Shown: positions 11,176 through 24,170, numbered from the stretch's first letter. The stretch is DNA of 64,000 nt from Siphonodentalium dalli (GCA_032622095.1 CP136068.1:12319729-12383728), one strand, 5' to 3'. The notes: generated from the sequence alone by a model not told the origin. Made by a program: numbers and translations.

Positions 11176-11871
11176 GATAAAACCAACAATGACCTCACAC
11201 CATACCACCGCTAGGCACAGCCGTGGGGAGGCATAGTATGCGGCATCTCTCCGACCTCACCCAATGGCTAATCGGCCCTCCATGATCTTGACAATTGGTA
11301 ATGAGTGGTTGCTTGTTCTGAATCGAGCTAGGGTAAATTTTATGTCATCACGAAACTTTGAGATGTAATATTCCTGACCAAAGTCCGGTTTTAATATCCT
11401 GTATATCGCCAGCGCGGGTGTAACATGAATAGACCCTTAGTCACGTTTCACTTTACGATTTTGTTGTTGTTCCGTTATAGGGCCACACGCTCAAACCACG
11501 ACTGTCATGTGCAATTGGGGAAAGCCCCAGTATTTTCGGGCATGTAATGGATTTCCCCAATTGTTTTTGTAAACAAGTGCACATTCTATGGTATACATAT
11601 ATAATTCTTGTAGACATAGGTAGCTCTACTTATTGACCGCGTTTGATAACATGGTACATGTACGCGGCATATCACCTTTACGTAGTCATAACTTTATTGG
11701 AACAAACCATCTCATTCCTAATTACCCGTTCCAACATAGGCACCCTGTTCGGAATGTGGCTCTAAATTATATTCTGCAATTCTATATAGCTATCTATAAA
11801 ACACAGTTTATTACAAAAAAAAAACAATTTCAGAAATGGTAACGTGCTCAAGATCATGTATTATATACGGG
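11176..11871. other. Non-coding stretch
   Basis: No gene. A small inverted repeat is visible at 11512-11562 (caattggggaaagccc and tttccccaattg). The remainder has no recognisable element. Confidence 0.5.
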
Positions 11872-13312
11872 TAGGGTTCTCTATTCCGAAGGTTCATTAT
11901 TCCGAAGGTTCGCTATTCCGAAGGTTCATTATTCCGAAGGTTCCCTATTCCGACGGTTCATTATTCCGAAGATTCGCTATTCCGAAGGTTTTCTATTCTG
12001 GGCGTATTTAACCAGAAATGAATCAAAATTTGCACCCCACCACAAAACCCACACGAGGAATGAAAAATACGATTACGCTAGTATTCATATATATTACATT
12101 TATACATCCACTTCTAATTCCCAAATTGTCCTAGATATCGGTTATTAATAGCAAGAAAAGAGTATCAGTTTATCGTTCATTATGGAAAGTTAAAAACACG
12201 ATGACTAAAATAAACTACATGTAAGAGATATAGTTTTTCCGAACTGGCCGGCAATCTGTATTTGAAAAAAAAAACATCAACATTCAAGGCCCACTTAATT
12301 TTCGAACCCCCAGATCACATATATAAAATATATGCCTCTATCTATACCATTTGAAATATGAAGCTCTCTAACACTGTATTATCAGCTTATCCGGTGTAAT
12401 AAACTGTGAACATGTTGTTTTTGTTGAGTTAACGCACGGTTAACGACTTGTTTTTGTGCTTAAGGTTCATCTGGTTTCGTTGCGCAAAGTAAAGTGTATT
12501 ATTTTCAATGGAGGGCGGTAACTCTATATTTTAAAGATAATGTTATTCCCCTTCAATTGAAAATACATTAGGTTGAATTATGTAGCATTCTGAGAGCCAT
12601 GACATATAACGGGGGAATCTTTTTATGATTTAAGATGTTTTCTATTTCTCTAGGGGCATCTTCTGATACAGACGTTTGGAATGGTGATGACTATATATAG
12701 TGTTTTAATCATATTTTATGGCACAGATTGTGTTTAAAACCTGATATCAAGGCACTATAAAAAATAGCCGATGACTCTAAAATTAAGTGGGCCTTACAAT
12801 TCAATACAAATTCACCATTGCAGTTAGGTTCAACTCATACCCGTCTATTCAACGACATTCTGCTTCGCAATATTTATTAAGAGTTATAGTCCCGCTGTTT
12901 TAATCCCGCCTTAATTAATTAGCTGGCGTATTGTTGCCTGTAAGATTATTGAGATATAACGCCATACGCGATGTCATTAAATCGCACGGAAAGAGCAATT
13001 GTGTGGGCTGCCTGATGTGAATATATATTGGAAAATAACGTCATACGTAATGACATTAAATCTCAAGGAAACCCGCGAAAAAATAAAAAATAACATTTAT
13101 TGTTTCAATGTTTTAAGTTATTTCCTTCATAAAAATGAGTCTTCGTGATAAAGAACCCTCTCAATACTTGAATATAGAATTAACCTTTAAAAAAAAAATC
13201 TTCGGAATAGCGAACCTTCGGAATAGAGAACCTTCGGAATAGCGAACCTTCGGAGTAGTGAACCTTCGGAATAGTGAACCTTCGGAATAGCGAACCTTCG
13301 GAATAGGGACAT
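11872..13312. mobile_element. Element with inverted clusters of a 16 bp iteron
   Basis: The left end (11877-12004) is eight tandem units of ttcgctattccgaagg, varying mainly at bases 3-5. The right end (13200-13311) is seven units of the complement (cttcggaatagcgaac). Outside these the flanks are also imperfectly inverted (left atcatgtattatatacggg, right cattatatacccatgat). The 1.2 kb between has no ORF and contains a nested element (12286-12795). Multiple inverted iterons at both ends fit transposase or replication-protein binding sites. I cannot assign a superfamily. Confidence 0.75.
12286..12795. mobile_element. Nested MITE with aaggcccacttaatttt ends
   Basis: The left end aaggcccacttaattttcga is mirrored at the right by ctctaaaattaagtgggcctt, giving 17 bp or more of terminal inverted repeat. 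510 bp, no ORF. A single matching right end (gcactataaaaa...attaagtgggcct) lies at about 28932-28978. Confidence 0.75.
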
Positions 13313-14355
13313 GTTCCCATTATATACCCATGATTGTAATTATAGAATATAAAATATATTGGTTTTGCGAATGACCAGCTCAGAATTCCGTTAAAATAAC
13401 AATAACAACCAGCACCTAATTAACGAACCGGCGGCCGACTCCGCCGTGTCCGACCACAACCACCAGTGGGCTGCAGAACGAAAACAGTCTATAAAAGTTG
13501 AAATATTAGACTTACAAATTATCTTTTTCATTTCTTTTATTTGTAATTGACATAGCTTGTCACAAACCAAAAATCAACACTATTGACATATAATAATGTA
13601 AAGGACAATAAACGAAATTGAAATTCTCAACTACACATTTTACCGGACTCGGCCTCCGGGTCGCAGTTCGACTTTTAAATCCGTCCCAAAAATTCCCATT
13701 TCTATAAATAAAACCCCCAGCGCCCAAGGGAAACAAGAATTTCTAGATTAGTATACACGCCGAGCGCGAAATAACCGGTTCCACCACAGGCACCCTGTTC
13801 GGAATGTGGTTCTAAATTATTCTGCAATTGAATATACCTATCGATAAGACACATAACCCAGTTTATTATTAAGGAAATTACTACACTGGGGAGATGCCGC
13901 CTCTGCTATATACACACACTATATATGATGGCAATGTCACTAGGCTTTACCCAGACTGGTTCGTCTGTTGAAGCGGTTGACGAAATCATGGGTGGGGTGG
14001 GGTTAGAGACCCCACCCGCACCACTGACAAAAATATACCCAATTGCGCGCTTATTAAAACTATTAATTTTTCTTTTAAGAGGAACATGACAAGACGGAAA
14101 AGCCAAAGAAGTGAGTACAATGCCTGGATTATGCAAACCCACTGTTTCTGTCTCAAATGTTCGTCAACATTGATTGTACACCAGCTGACACTATCTTACC
14201 ACCTCGAAATGAAAACGTGGACTGTAATACCTTCACCCAGCTGCTATTATATTCCTTTCTATATTGAATGGAAGTTCCTATTCAGTTATAAATGTCTACA
14301 TTTGAATGGTCTATTAGTCGTCTTCAATTATCAGATTTTATCAACAGACAGCTGA
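13313..14355. other. Non-coding stretch
   Basis: No gene. Segments 11735-11800 and 13782-13835 are similar to each other (caccctgttcggaatgtgg, ttctgcaatt), so a short repeat recurs here. The frame at 14086-14355 has no recognisable protein feature. Confidence 0.5.
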
Positions 14356-14775
14356 TTAACCCTTTACCCAACAGAATGGCCCTGTGCCAATGCATTCTCT
14401 TATATATGCGAGTCGCCTCGCATATATAAGAGAATGCATTGGCCTAACAATTTTTTACAATTTTAATAATTTTTTCTTGTATTCTTTAACAATTTTGTAA
14501 TTTCACCCATACAGAGCCACAGACAAACATGAGCAGACGACACTCTTCTATATGCTTCTATATATGTGTGGGGCTCCCTGCAGGGTAATGGATGTTTTTT
14601 TTATTTTATGTCCTAAAAATTGTAAGAAACATTTATTTAAAAAAAATGATAAAAAATTGTTAGGCCAATGCATTAGGTCGCCTCGCATATATAAGAGAAT
14701 GCATTGGCACAGGGTATTTTAGGCTGTTGAAGCTTTATTTGGGCGTTTTTGGCCATTTTGTTGGTAAAGGGTTAA
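14356..14775. mobile_element. Foldback MITE A2 (TTAA)
   Basis: Complete, from ttaaccctttacccaaca to ttggtaaagggttaa. It contains two inner hairpins built from gcatatataagagaatgcat, separated by an A/T-rich loop with extra unique sequence near 14515-14600. The 31 bp satellite begins 20 bp after its right end. Confidence 0.88.
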
Positions 14776-14794
14776 CAGATAATACAAATGCAGA

Positions 14795-17396
14795 TCGAAG
14801 GATTACTATTCATTATACGCGGGTATATAAGGATTACTATTCATTATACGCGGGTATAGAAGGATTACTATTCATTATACGCGGGTATAGAATGATTACT
14901 TTTCATTATACGCGGGTATAGAATGATTACTATTCATTATACGCGGGTATAGAAGGATTACTATTCATTATACGCGGGTATAGAAGGATTACTATTCATT
15001 ATACGCGGGTATAGAATGATTACTATTCATTATACGCGGGTATAGAATGATTACTATTCATTATACGCGGGTATAGAATGATTACTATTCATTATACGCG
15101 GGTATAGAAGGATTACTATTCATTATACGCGGGTATAGAAGGATTACTATTCATTATACGCGGATATAGAAGGATTACTATTCATTATACGCGGGTATAG
15201 AAGGATTACTATTCATTATACGCGGGTATATAAGGATTACTATTCATTATACGCGGGTATATAAGGATTACTATTCATTATACGCGGGTATAGAAGGATT
15301 ACTATTCATTATACGCGGGTATAGAATGATTACTATTCATTATACGCGGGTATAGAATGATTACTATTCATTATACGCGGGTATAGAATGATTACTATTC
15401 ATTATACGCGGGTATAGAAGGATTACTATTCATTATACGCGGGTATAGAAGGATTACTATTCATTATACGCGGATATAGAAGGATTACTATTCATTATAC
15501 GCGGGTATAGAAGGATTACTATTCATTATACGCGGGTATATAAGGATTACTATTCATTATACGCGGGTATAGAAGGATTACTATTCATTATACGCGGGTA
15601 TAGAATGATTACTATTCATTATACGCGGGTATAGAAGGATTACTATTCATTATACGCGGGTTTAGAATGATTACTATTCATTATACGCGGGTATAGAAGG
15701 ATTACTATTCATTATACGCGGGTATATAAGGATTACTATTCATTATACGCGGGTATATAAGGATTACTATTCATTATATGCGGGTATAGAAGGATTACTA
15801 TTCATTATACGCGGGTATAGAATGATTACTATTCATTATACGCGGGTATAGAAGGATTACTATGCATTATACGCGGATATAGAAGGATTACTATTCATTA
15901 TACGCGGGTATAGAAGGATTACTATTCATTATACGCGGGTATAGAAGGATTACTATTCATTATACGCGGGTATAGAAGGATTACTATTCATTATACGCGG
16001 TATAGAAGGATTACTATTCATTATACGCGGGTATAGAAGGATTACTATTCATTATACGCGGGTATAGAAGGATTACTATTCATTATACGCGGGTATATAA
16101 GGATTACTATTCATTATACGCGGGTATAGAAGGATTACTATTCATTATACGCGGGTATAGAATGATTACTATTCATTATACGCGGGTATAGAATGATTAC
16201 TATTCATTATACGCGGGTATAGAAGGATTACTATTCATTATACGCGGGTATAGAAGGATTACTATTCATTATACGCGGGTATAGAAGGATTACTATTCAT
16301 TATACGCGGTATAGAAGGAGTACTATTCATTATACGCGGGTATATAAGGATTACTATTCATTATACGCGGGTATAGAAGGATTACTTTTCACTATACGCG
16401 GGTATATAAGGATTACTATTCATTATACGCGGGTATAGAATGATTACTATTCATTATACGCGGGTATAGAAGGATTACTATTCATTATACGCGGTATAGA
16501 AGGATTACTATTCGTTATACGCGGGTATAGAAGGATTACTATTCATTATACGCGGTATAGAAGGATTACTATTCGTTATACGCGGGTATAGAAGGATTAT
16601 TATTCATTATACGCGGTATAGAAGGATTACTATTCATTATACGCGGGTATAGAATGATTACTATTCATTATACGCGGGTATAGAATGATTACTATTCATT
16701 ATACGCGGGTATATAAGGATTACTATTCATTATACGCGGGTATATAAGGATTACTATTCATTATACGCGGGTATAGAATGATTACTATTCAGTATACGCG
16801 GGTATAGAAGGATTACTATTCATTATACGCGGGTATAGAAGGATTACTATTCATTATACGCGGGTATAGAAGGATTACTATTCATTATACGCGGGTATAG
16901 AATGATTACTATTCATTATACGCGGGTATAGAAGGATTACTATTCATTATACACGGGTATAGAATGATTACTATTCATTATACGCGGGTATAGAAGGATT
17001 ACTATTCATTATACGCGGGTATAGAAGGATTACTATTCATTATACGCGGGTATAGAAGGATTACTATTCATTATACGCGGGTATAGAAGGATTACTATTC
17101 ATTATACGCGGGTATAGAAGGATTACTATTCATTATACGCGGGTATAGAATGATTACTATTCATTATACGCGGGTATAGAAGGATTACTATTCATTATAC
17201 GCGGGTATAGAATGATTACTATTCATTATACGCGGGTATAGAAGGATTACTATTCATTATACGCGGGTATAGAAGGATTACTATTCATTATACGCGGGTA
17301 TAGAAGGATTACTATTCATTATACGCGGGTATAGAAGGATTACTATTCATTATACGCGGGTATAGAAGGATTACTATTCATTATACGCGGGTATAG
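14795..17396 (+). repeat. 31 bp satellite array, about 84 units
   Basis: Unit ggattactattcattatacg plus cgggtatagaa. Units differ mainly at two places: agaagg / agaatg / ataagg at the junction, and cggg / cggat / cgg. A 10-unit (310 bp) higher-order period is visible, with the cggatata variant recurring near 15161 and 15471. A 30 bp unit lacking one g recurs after 15990. Apparent ORFs here are repeat artefacts. Confidence 0.97.
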
Positions 17397-17507
17397 TGCT
17401 CGCATGGTTTATATTTTGACCGACATGTACTTTACAATTTCAATTATGAATTATAATGCACTTAGGCCAATATACCACCGGAAACACCACATATTTGCGG
17501 GGGGTTA

Positions 17508-18091
17508 GTGCCACCGCACACGCTACGATTAAAATCGTAAGTGGGGAAAATCGCAAGTGGAGAAAAGTGACTTGTCCGCAGACGCTACGGTGCTGCGATG
17601 TTTGCAGCTACGATTTTATCCACGTGAATGATAACATGATAGCAGAATGTTATATCACATTCTCCGCATTATGCAATTATATACATGTACATGGCATGTA
17701 TCTCAATTTTATAAACTAACAAGTCGATGTTGAAAGTTCAAGTGAAATTGAATTTTATTTATTTAGACATTTTTGTACCTGTCAACTCAACAGGCTCAGT
17801 TGTCCCAATTGAATTTCAACAATTGCGGAAGTCCTCTACTCCTTGTCTGCATAGCAGAATGCTGATGACTGATATGTGGTATAGGCCTCCACTCCCTGTC
17901 GTGCCACATCTCCACCAATGTGGCCTCGTTTTTTTTGTCCAAGAAGTTTGTAAACTTTGCGACATTTTTGAATTTTTTCTGTTCGTAGTATTTACCAAAC
18001 AGTGCTTGGTCGCTACGATTTGGCTACGATATTGTCCTGGCATTGGATGCTTCCCCACTTACGATTTTAATCGCAGCGTGTGCGGTGGCAC
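17508..18091. mobile_element. Harbinger-like MITE, 41 bp terminal inverted repeats
   Basis: The left TIR at 17508-17548 (starts gtgccaccgcacacgctacg) and right TIR at 18051-18091 match over 41 bp with one mismatch. TTA lies on both sides (17505-17507, 18092-18094), the 3 bp TWA target typical of PIF/Harbinger. 584 bp. The open frame across its right half runs through the TIR into the flank, so it is not credited as a gene. The near-identical TIRs suggest recent activity. Confidence 0.88.
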
Positions 18092-18235
18092 TTATTCATC
18101 AATAACCTATCGCAATGTATAGTCCGGTTCACCGCTTCAATGTTAGATATTCCTACGCGCCAATATTGCCGTTAGCTGAATTCCTAATCTCGGCCATGCC
18201 CAATCCAGCCCCGCTCACTGTTCCGTTTCTCTCCA

Positions 18236-18995
18236 CGACGTCTCCCTTACGCAGTACATGTCGGCGACGTTACGGAGTAGATGTATAGTGTTGGCGCCAT
18301 TGCTACTGACTTCCGCTACTAGCTCGTTGCTATATAAACAAACCAGCACGTCGCTTTTGTCGAAAATTGACAGTCATTACATTCGCCCTGTATACATGTA
18401 CTTTCAGAAAATACAAAACACCACACCGTTATATCCCACCAATGTCAGTGTCTCGATATCATTTGACCAAATTTCTTGACATCAACCGCGACAGACAAGG
18501 CGTGAAATACATCGCATTGAGTAAACAATTTCCCATTGTTTCAATTCAACTTCAAGTTCGCGGTAAAATAAAAACCGCAATTTGTAAGTGGTAAACATCT
18601 GAAAAAGACATCAGGTACATGCAGAAACAAATTGTTGTGCATATTTATTTCTATTTGAGGTGACAATTTTTCATGTTTATCAGCATTTTTAACGATAAGA
18701 GCGATGCTAATTGAGGGACTATATTTTATCTAGCGCATTAAATTTTAAATAAAAAGTCGTGTGTTTTCTATGGCCGCACATTTTGTTGATAATTACGAGG
18801 AATTTGTTTGTCTAAATAACGTTTTTACGTTCGAAGTGCATTAGAATGGGGATAACAGTGTGGTGTTTTGTGATTTCGGAAAGATACATGGCGAATATAC
18901 TGTGGCATATACCCATTAACTAAATTTGCCACAGTATATTCGCCATGTACCTTTCCGAAATCACAAAAACACACACCGGTATCCCCTAAATAAAC
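18236..18995 (+). repeat. Repeat family E, copy 2 (short form, 3' hairpin)
   Basis: Matches 3388-3515 and then 4555-5186, without the intervening 1 kb. TATATAAA at 18331-18338. The 3' hairpin arms are at about 18858-18910 and 18920-18985 (ttcggaaagatacatggcga and complement). The loop differs from that of copy 1. Confidence 0.8.
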
Positions 18996-19009
18996 ATGTA
19001 TGGTATGGT

Positions 19010-19660
19010 TAGTTAACCCTTAGGAAATGCTCAGATAAAAAGTTAACCCGTTCTGCATGTATACTAACTACCCATTGATAAGTAGCTCTCTAAGGAAATA
19101 TTCAGATAATAATTTAACCCGTTCTACATGTATACTAACTACCCATTGATAAGTAGCTCTCTAAGGAAATATTCAGATAATACGTTAACCCGTTCTACAT
19201 GTATACTAACTACTCATTGATAAGTAGCTCTCTAAGGAAATATTCAGATAATAAGTTAAACCGTTTTGCATGTATACTAACTACCCATTGATAAGTAGCT
19301 CTCTAAGGAAATATTCAGATAATAATTTAACCCGTTCTACATGTATACTAACTACTCATTAATAAATAGCTCTCTAAGGAAATATTCAGATAATAAGTTA
19401 ACCCATTCTACATGTATACTAACTACCCATTGATAAGTAGCTCTCTAAGGAAATATTCAGATAATAATTTAACCCGTTCTACATGTATACTAACTACTCA
19501 TTAATAAATAGCTCTCTAAGGAAATATTCAGATAATAAGTTAACCCATTCTACATGTATACTAACTACCCATTGATAAGTAGCTTTCTAAGGAAATGTTC
19601 AGATAATAAGTTCAACAAACGCCAGTATGTCGTTTGTTGAACTTATTATCTGAACACGTC
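19010..19660 (+). repeat. 71 bp satellite, about 8 units, ending in a hairpin
   Basis: Unit: tatactaactacccattgat followed by aagtagctctctaaggaaat, attcagataataagttaacc and cgttctacatg. After the last unit comes a hairpin (about 19598-19658) with arms ttcagataataagttcaaca and complement and a loop of about 10 bp. The hairpin and 3' flank recur without the array at about 57735-57950, so array and hairpin belong to one repeat family (F). Confidence 0.9.
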
Positions 19661-20876
19661 TCACCAGTGAATATGAATCCTTCTGCACTTGTATTATTTG
19701 TTCGTGTGTATCGTTTGCTCGTTTATCTGAACACCCCTCCAAAATCAATGATAAACTATTCCAATGCATACTTTTATAAATTTATGGGATTATCCATTTA
19801 GTATAGAAAGGGTTGACATTTCGGTACTGAATTAATTTACATTAGTTGGAAGAACCTGACAAAAATATGTTGAAATTGTTTGAATTCTGTGATTTTAAAT
19901 TTCGGACAAGGAAATTGATTGCTTTTTGTATAACAAAATTGGAAAGTTTTCCAAATTTCGGTCAAATGCCTGGAATGAATGGTCATTACCATTCGAACCA
20001 TTATTATAGGGGTATCAGTTGGCACCGACCCAGAAACTCTATCACACTATATATTCATAAATAATTGTAGCCAGATACCTATTAAACGTAAAGGAAGAAG
20101 ATTTGCTCACCGTCTCGTATATACACCTTAAACGACGATATTGGCCAGAAGAGAGTACGGGAGGGCTCGGGCGGCTCCATGGAACCACAAACCGTATACT
20201 ATGATGCCTTATGGCAGTAGGAATCACACTAAGAATATACGTGTATTGCGAAAATTGACTTGCTGTGTCATCCACCGGCGGTTTAATCAATTTAGTATAA
20301 GAAGGGTTGACCATTTCGGTACTGGATTCATTTTCTCATTCAGTTATAAACGCCTACTTGAATGTACTGTTATTCGTATACGGGGATGCTCAGATAATAG
20401 AGACCTATCGCAAAATCGAGATAGCGATTACGGATAGGATATATTGTCCTGTAGTAAGGCGGACACCGTCACAATTTACCTTCGATGATTAATTGGTGAG
20501 GCGGTATATGCCCCATTATATTCAGTTACACATATATTTGATGGAAAAAGTAATGTGTGTCTCTTTCAGATACAATGTTTGGCAGACAAACTGATGAGAG
20601 AGGGTCTGTTTCATAGCACATGCGCAGAGGCCTATTTTGAGAAATAAGTTTTTTTTATCGTCGACATTTGAAGGGGAATAATTTCCCAATATACATGTCT
20701 TTCTCGTTTAAATACCTTGTGACATATTTCACCACCCACACTAGTTCAGTATACACGTAGCATAGTAGATTGCCATTTACATGTAGTTGAGTATGTAGAC
20801 CTCCCAGCAATTAAAGAACATTACGTCATCGGAAACTGTATACCGTCAGGTGCCTTAGGGTGGTGGGGGGGACCAT
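19661..20876. other. Non-coding stretch, degenerate repeats
   Basis: 19700-19850 is the 3' flank of family F. A related block is repeated near 20285-20330 (agggttgacatttcggtact at 19809, agggttgaccatttcggtac at 20303). No gene is supported. Confidence 0.5.
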
Positions 20877-21239
20877 TTAACCCTTTACCCAACAGAAGGG
20901 CCCTGTGCCAATGCATTTTCTTATATATGCGAGTCGACCATAGGTCGCCTCGCATATATAAGAGAATGCATTGGCTTAACACATTAAAAATTATAAAATT
21001 GTTAAAGAATGTAATTAATTAATGCATTCTCTTATATATGCGAGGCGACCTATGGTCGACTCGCATATAAAAGAGAATGCATTGGCACAGGGCATAACTG
21101 TAACTATCACAATGTGGTCAAGGAGCCGGTTCCAATGATATCCATATTTGTATGGTTCTATTGAGACAGACCGAAGATATTTTAGGCTGTTGAAGCCTTA
21201 TTTGGGTGTTTTTGGCCGGTTTGTTGGGTAAAGGGTTAA
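20877..21239. mobile_element. Foldback MITE A3 (TTAA)
   Basis: Complete TTAA-to-TTAA element. Two inner hairpins are joined by a short A/T loop (aaaattataaaattgttaaa). The right arm includes the outer segment with ggagccggttccaatgatat, missing from the left arm, so the element is asymmetric. Confidence 0.9.
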
Positions 21240-21715
21240 CATTCAGGACACCAGTGTTCAAAGGGTTAAAGGCACATGCCATGTTTGAATAAAACTTTAC
21301 TTTATCATTGTGTATTCCCTGTTGTATCGCATTGTGTAGCATATAAGAATGAACAAATCAATAAATCTTACTTAAAATGGACATGCTGGTTCGGACAATG
21401 AGTTACATTATCATAAACTATTGATTTCTTGCTAACAGGTATATACAATGTTTAAGATTTTTTTTTTTTAAATCTATTATAAGCATTTTGGATAGATTGT
21501 GTGGTGCTCTGTAAAACATTTACCATCATGTATTTGCTGATGAATTACATAAGGTTTTTCTTAAAGAGACATGCTATGTTTGGAAACAAATTACATTAGT
21601 CAAATGTCTGATGAACCACAATGAGGCTAGACAGTCTGGTTGTTTGAGAAAATAATAAACACAATCTGTAAACCATTTCCTAAATATAGGCATACCCAGT
21701 GTCCATGCTGGACCA
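21240..21715. other. Non-coding stretch
   Basis: No gene or element ends recognised. Contains a T-run at about 21458. Confidence 0.5.
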
Positions 21716-22075
21716 AAATTTATTTTGCCAAATGAAATTTATTTTTGCCGAATCATTTTAGAATTTGCCAAATGCTACCCCTGATAGTATCATTTTCTGC
21801 AACCTTGCGTCTTAATTTACGACACTCATGGTTTGAACGACTTTTGCTATCAATAGGAAAGCAGTTAGTTAATAATTATACTCGCATCTCTATTGTGGTT
21901 TATCGTACAACAATAAACCAATCACCGAACAATAACATGATAGAAGGGTAAATGCTTCATCAGAAGGGCACATCACAAGAGGATTATAAGCTATATGTAA
22001 ACACCACCACCATGCACACTCATACTATTGCTATCAGATTAACTGCGTTGAAATAGAGGTGCTAACTGTTCCTAA
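21716..22075. repeat. Left flank of the 25 bp satellite
   Basis: Contains ttgccaaatgaaattt and tttgccaaatgctacc (about 21725-21780), words that recur right of the satellite at 24078-24150. The flanks and array may form one element. Confidence 0.5.
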
Positions 22076-24015
22076 ACCATATACACACCGCTGATATAAT
22101 TATATATACACACCGCTGATATAATTATATATTCACACCGCTGATATAATTATATATACACACCGCTGATATAATTATATATACACACCACGATATAATT
22201 ATATATACACACCGCTGATATAATTATATATACACACCGCTGATATAATTATATATACACACCGCTGATATAATTATATATACACACCGCTGATATAATT
22301 ATATATACACACCGCTGATATAATTATATATACACACCACGATATAATTATATATACACACCACGATATAATTATATATACACACCGCTGATATAATTAT
22401 ATATACACACCACGATATAATTATATATACACACCACGATATAATTATATATACACACCGCTGATATAATTATATATACACACCGCTGATATAATTATAT
22501 ATACACACCGCTGATATAATTATATATACACACCGCTGATATAATTATATATACACACCGCTGATATAATTATATATACACACCGCTGATATAATTATAT
22601 ATACACACCGCTGATATAATTATATATACACACCGCTGATATAATTATATATACACACCGCTGATATAATTATATATACACACCGCTGATATAATTATAT
22701 ATACACACCGCTGATATAATTATATATACACACCACGATATAATTATATATACACACCGCTGATATAATTATATATACACACCGCTGATATAATTATATA
22801 TACACACCGCTGATATAATTATATATACACACTGCTGATATAATTATATATACACACCGCTGATATAATTATATATACACACCACGATATAATTATATAT
22901 ACACACCACGATATAATTATATATACACACCGCTGATATAATTATATATACACACCACGATATAATTATATATACACACCACGATATAATTATATATACA
23001 CACCGCTGATATAATTATATATACACACCGCTGATATAATTATATATACACACCGCTGATATAATTATATATACACACCGCTGATATAATTATATATACA
23101 CACCGCTGATATAATTATATATACACACCGCTGATATAATTATATATACACACCGCTGATATAATTATATATACACACCGCTGATATAATTATATATACA
23201 CACCGCTGATATAATTATATATACACACCGCTGATATAATTATATATACACACCGCTGATATAATTATATATACACACCGCTGATATAATTATATATACA
23301 CACCGCTGATATAATTATATATACACACCGCTGATATAATTATATATACACACCGCTGATATAATTATATATACACACGCTGATATAATTATATATACAC
23401 ACCGCTGATATAATTATATATACACACCGCTGATATAATTATATATACACACCGCTGATATAATTATATATACACACCGCTGATATAATTATATATACAC
23501 ACCGCTGATATAATTATATATACACACCGCTGATATAATTATATATACACACCGCTGATATAATTATATATACACACCGCTGATATAATTATATATACAC
23601 ACCGCTGATATAATTATATTGTAAGAATGAAATATACACACCGCTGATATAATTATATATACACACCGCTGATATAATTATATTGTAAGAATGAAATATA
23701 CACACCGCTGATATAATTATATTGTAAGAATGAAATATACACACCGCTGATATAATTATATTGTAAGAATGAAATATACACACCGCTGATATAATTATAT
23801 ATACACACCACTGATATAATTATATTGTAAGAATGAAATATACACACCGCTGATATAATTATATATACACACCGCTGATATAATTATATATACACACCGC
23901 TGATATAATTATATTGTAAGAATGAAATATACACACCGCTGATATAATTATATATACACACCGCTGATATAATTATATATACACACCGCTGATATAATTA
24001 TATTGTAAGAATGAA
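22076..24015 (+). repeat. 25 bp satellite array, more than 70 units
   Basis: Unit acaccgctgatataattata plus tatac, with a 24 bp variant (accacgatataatt) scattered in the left part. From 23620 on, some units carry an insert (ttgtaagaatgaaa) in place of tatac. Central units (22980-23370) are almost identical, as expected where homogenisation is most recent. ORFs here are repeat artefacts. Confidence 0.97.
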
Positions 24016-24170
24016 ATTAATCATTGGTAATAATTGACCAATATTTTTTCAGCTTTCTTGAGGAATTGAAAAGTGACTTGCCAAAACTTTTGCCAAATGA
24101 AATTATTTTTTGCCAAATGTGAATTATTTTTGCCATTGGCAAATTTGGCAAGTGGCAGCGCGAAACCCTG
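24016..24170. repeat. Right flank of the 25 bp satellite
   Basis: Repeated ttgccaaatg words (24088, 24110, 24145 region), shared with the left flank. No coding sequence. Confidence 0.5.

Noticed and set aside
14727-14921. Open frame at the start of the 31 bp satellite
   Set aside because: It is a translation of tandem repeats (YKDYYSLYAGIEG-like) with no start context.
14795-17396. CRISPR-like regular repeat
   Set aside because: Units are directly adjacent with no unique spacers, in eukaryotic DNA. It is a satellite.
17727-18122. 131-codon frame in the Harbinger-like MITE
   Set aside because: It runs through the right terminal repeat into the flank and shows no transposase motif.
23589-23847. 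Frames in the 25 bp satellite (CIFHSYNIIISAV repeats)
   Set aside because: Pure repeat translation.
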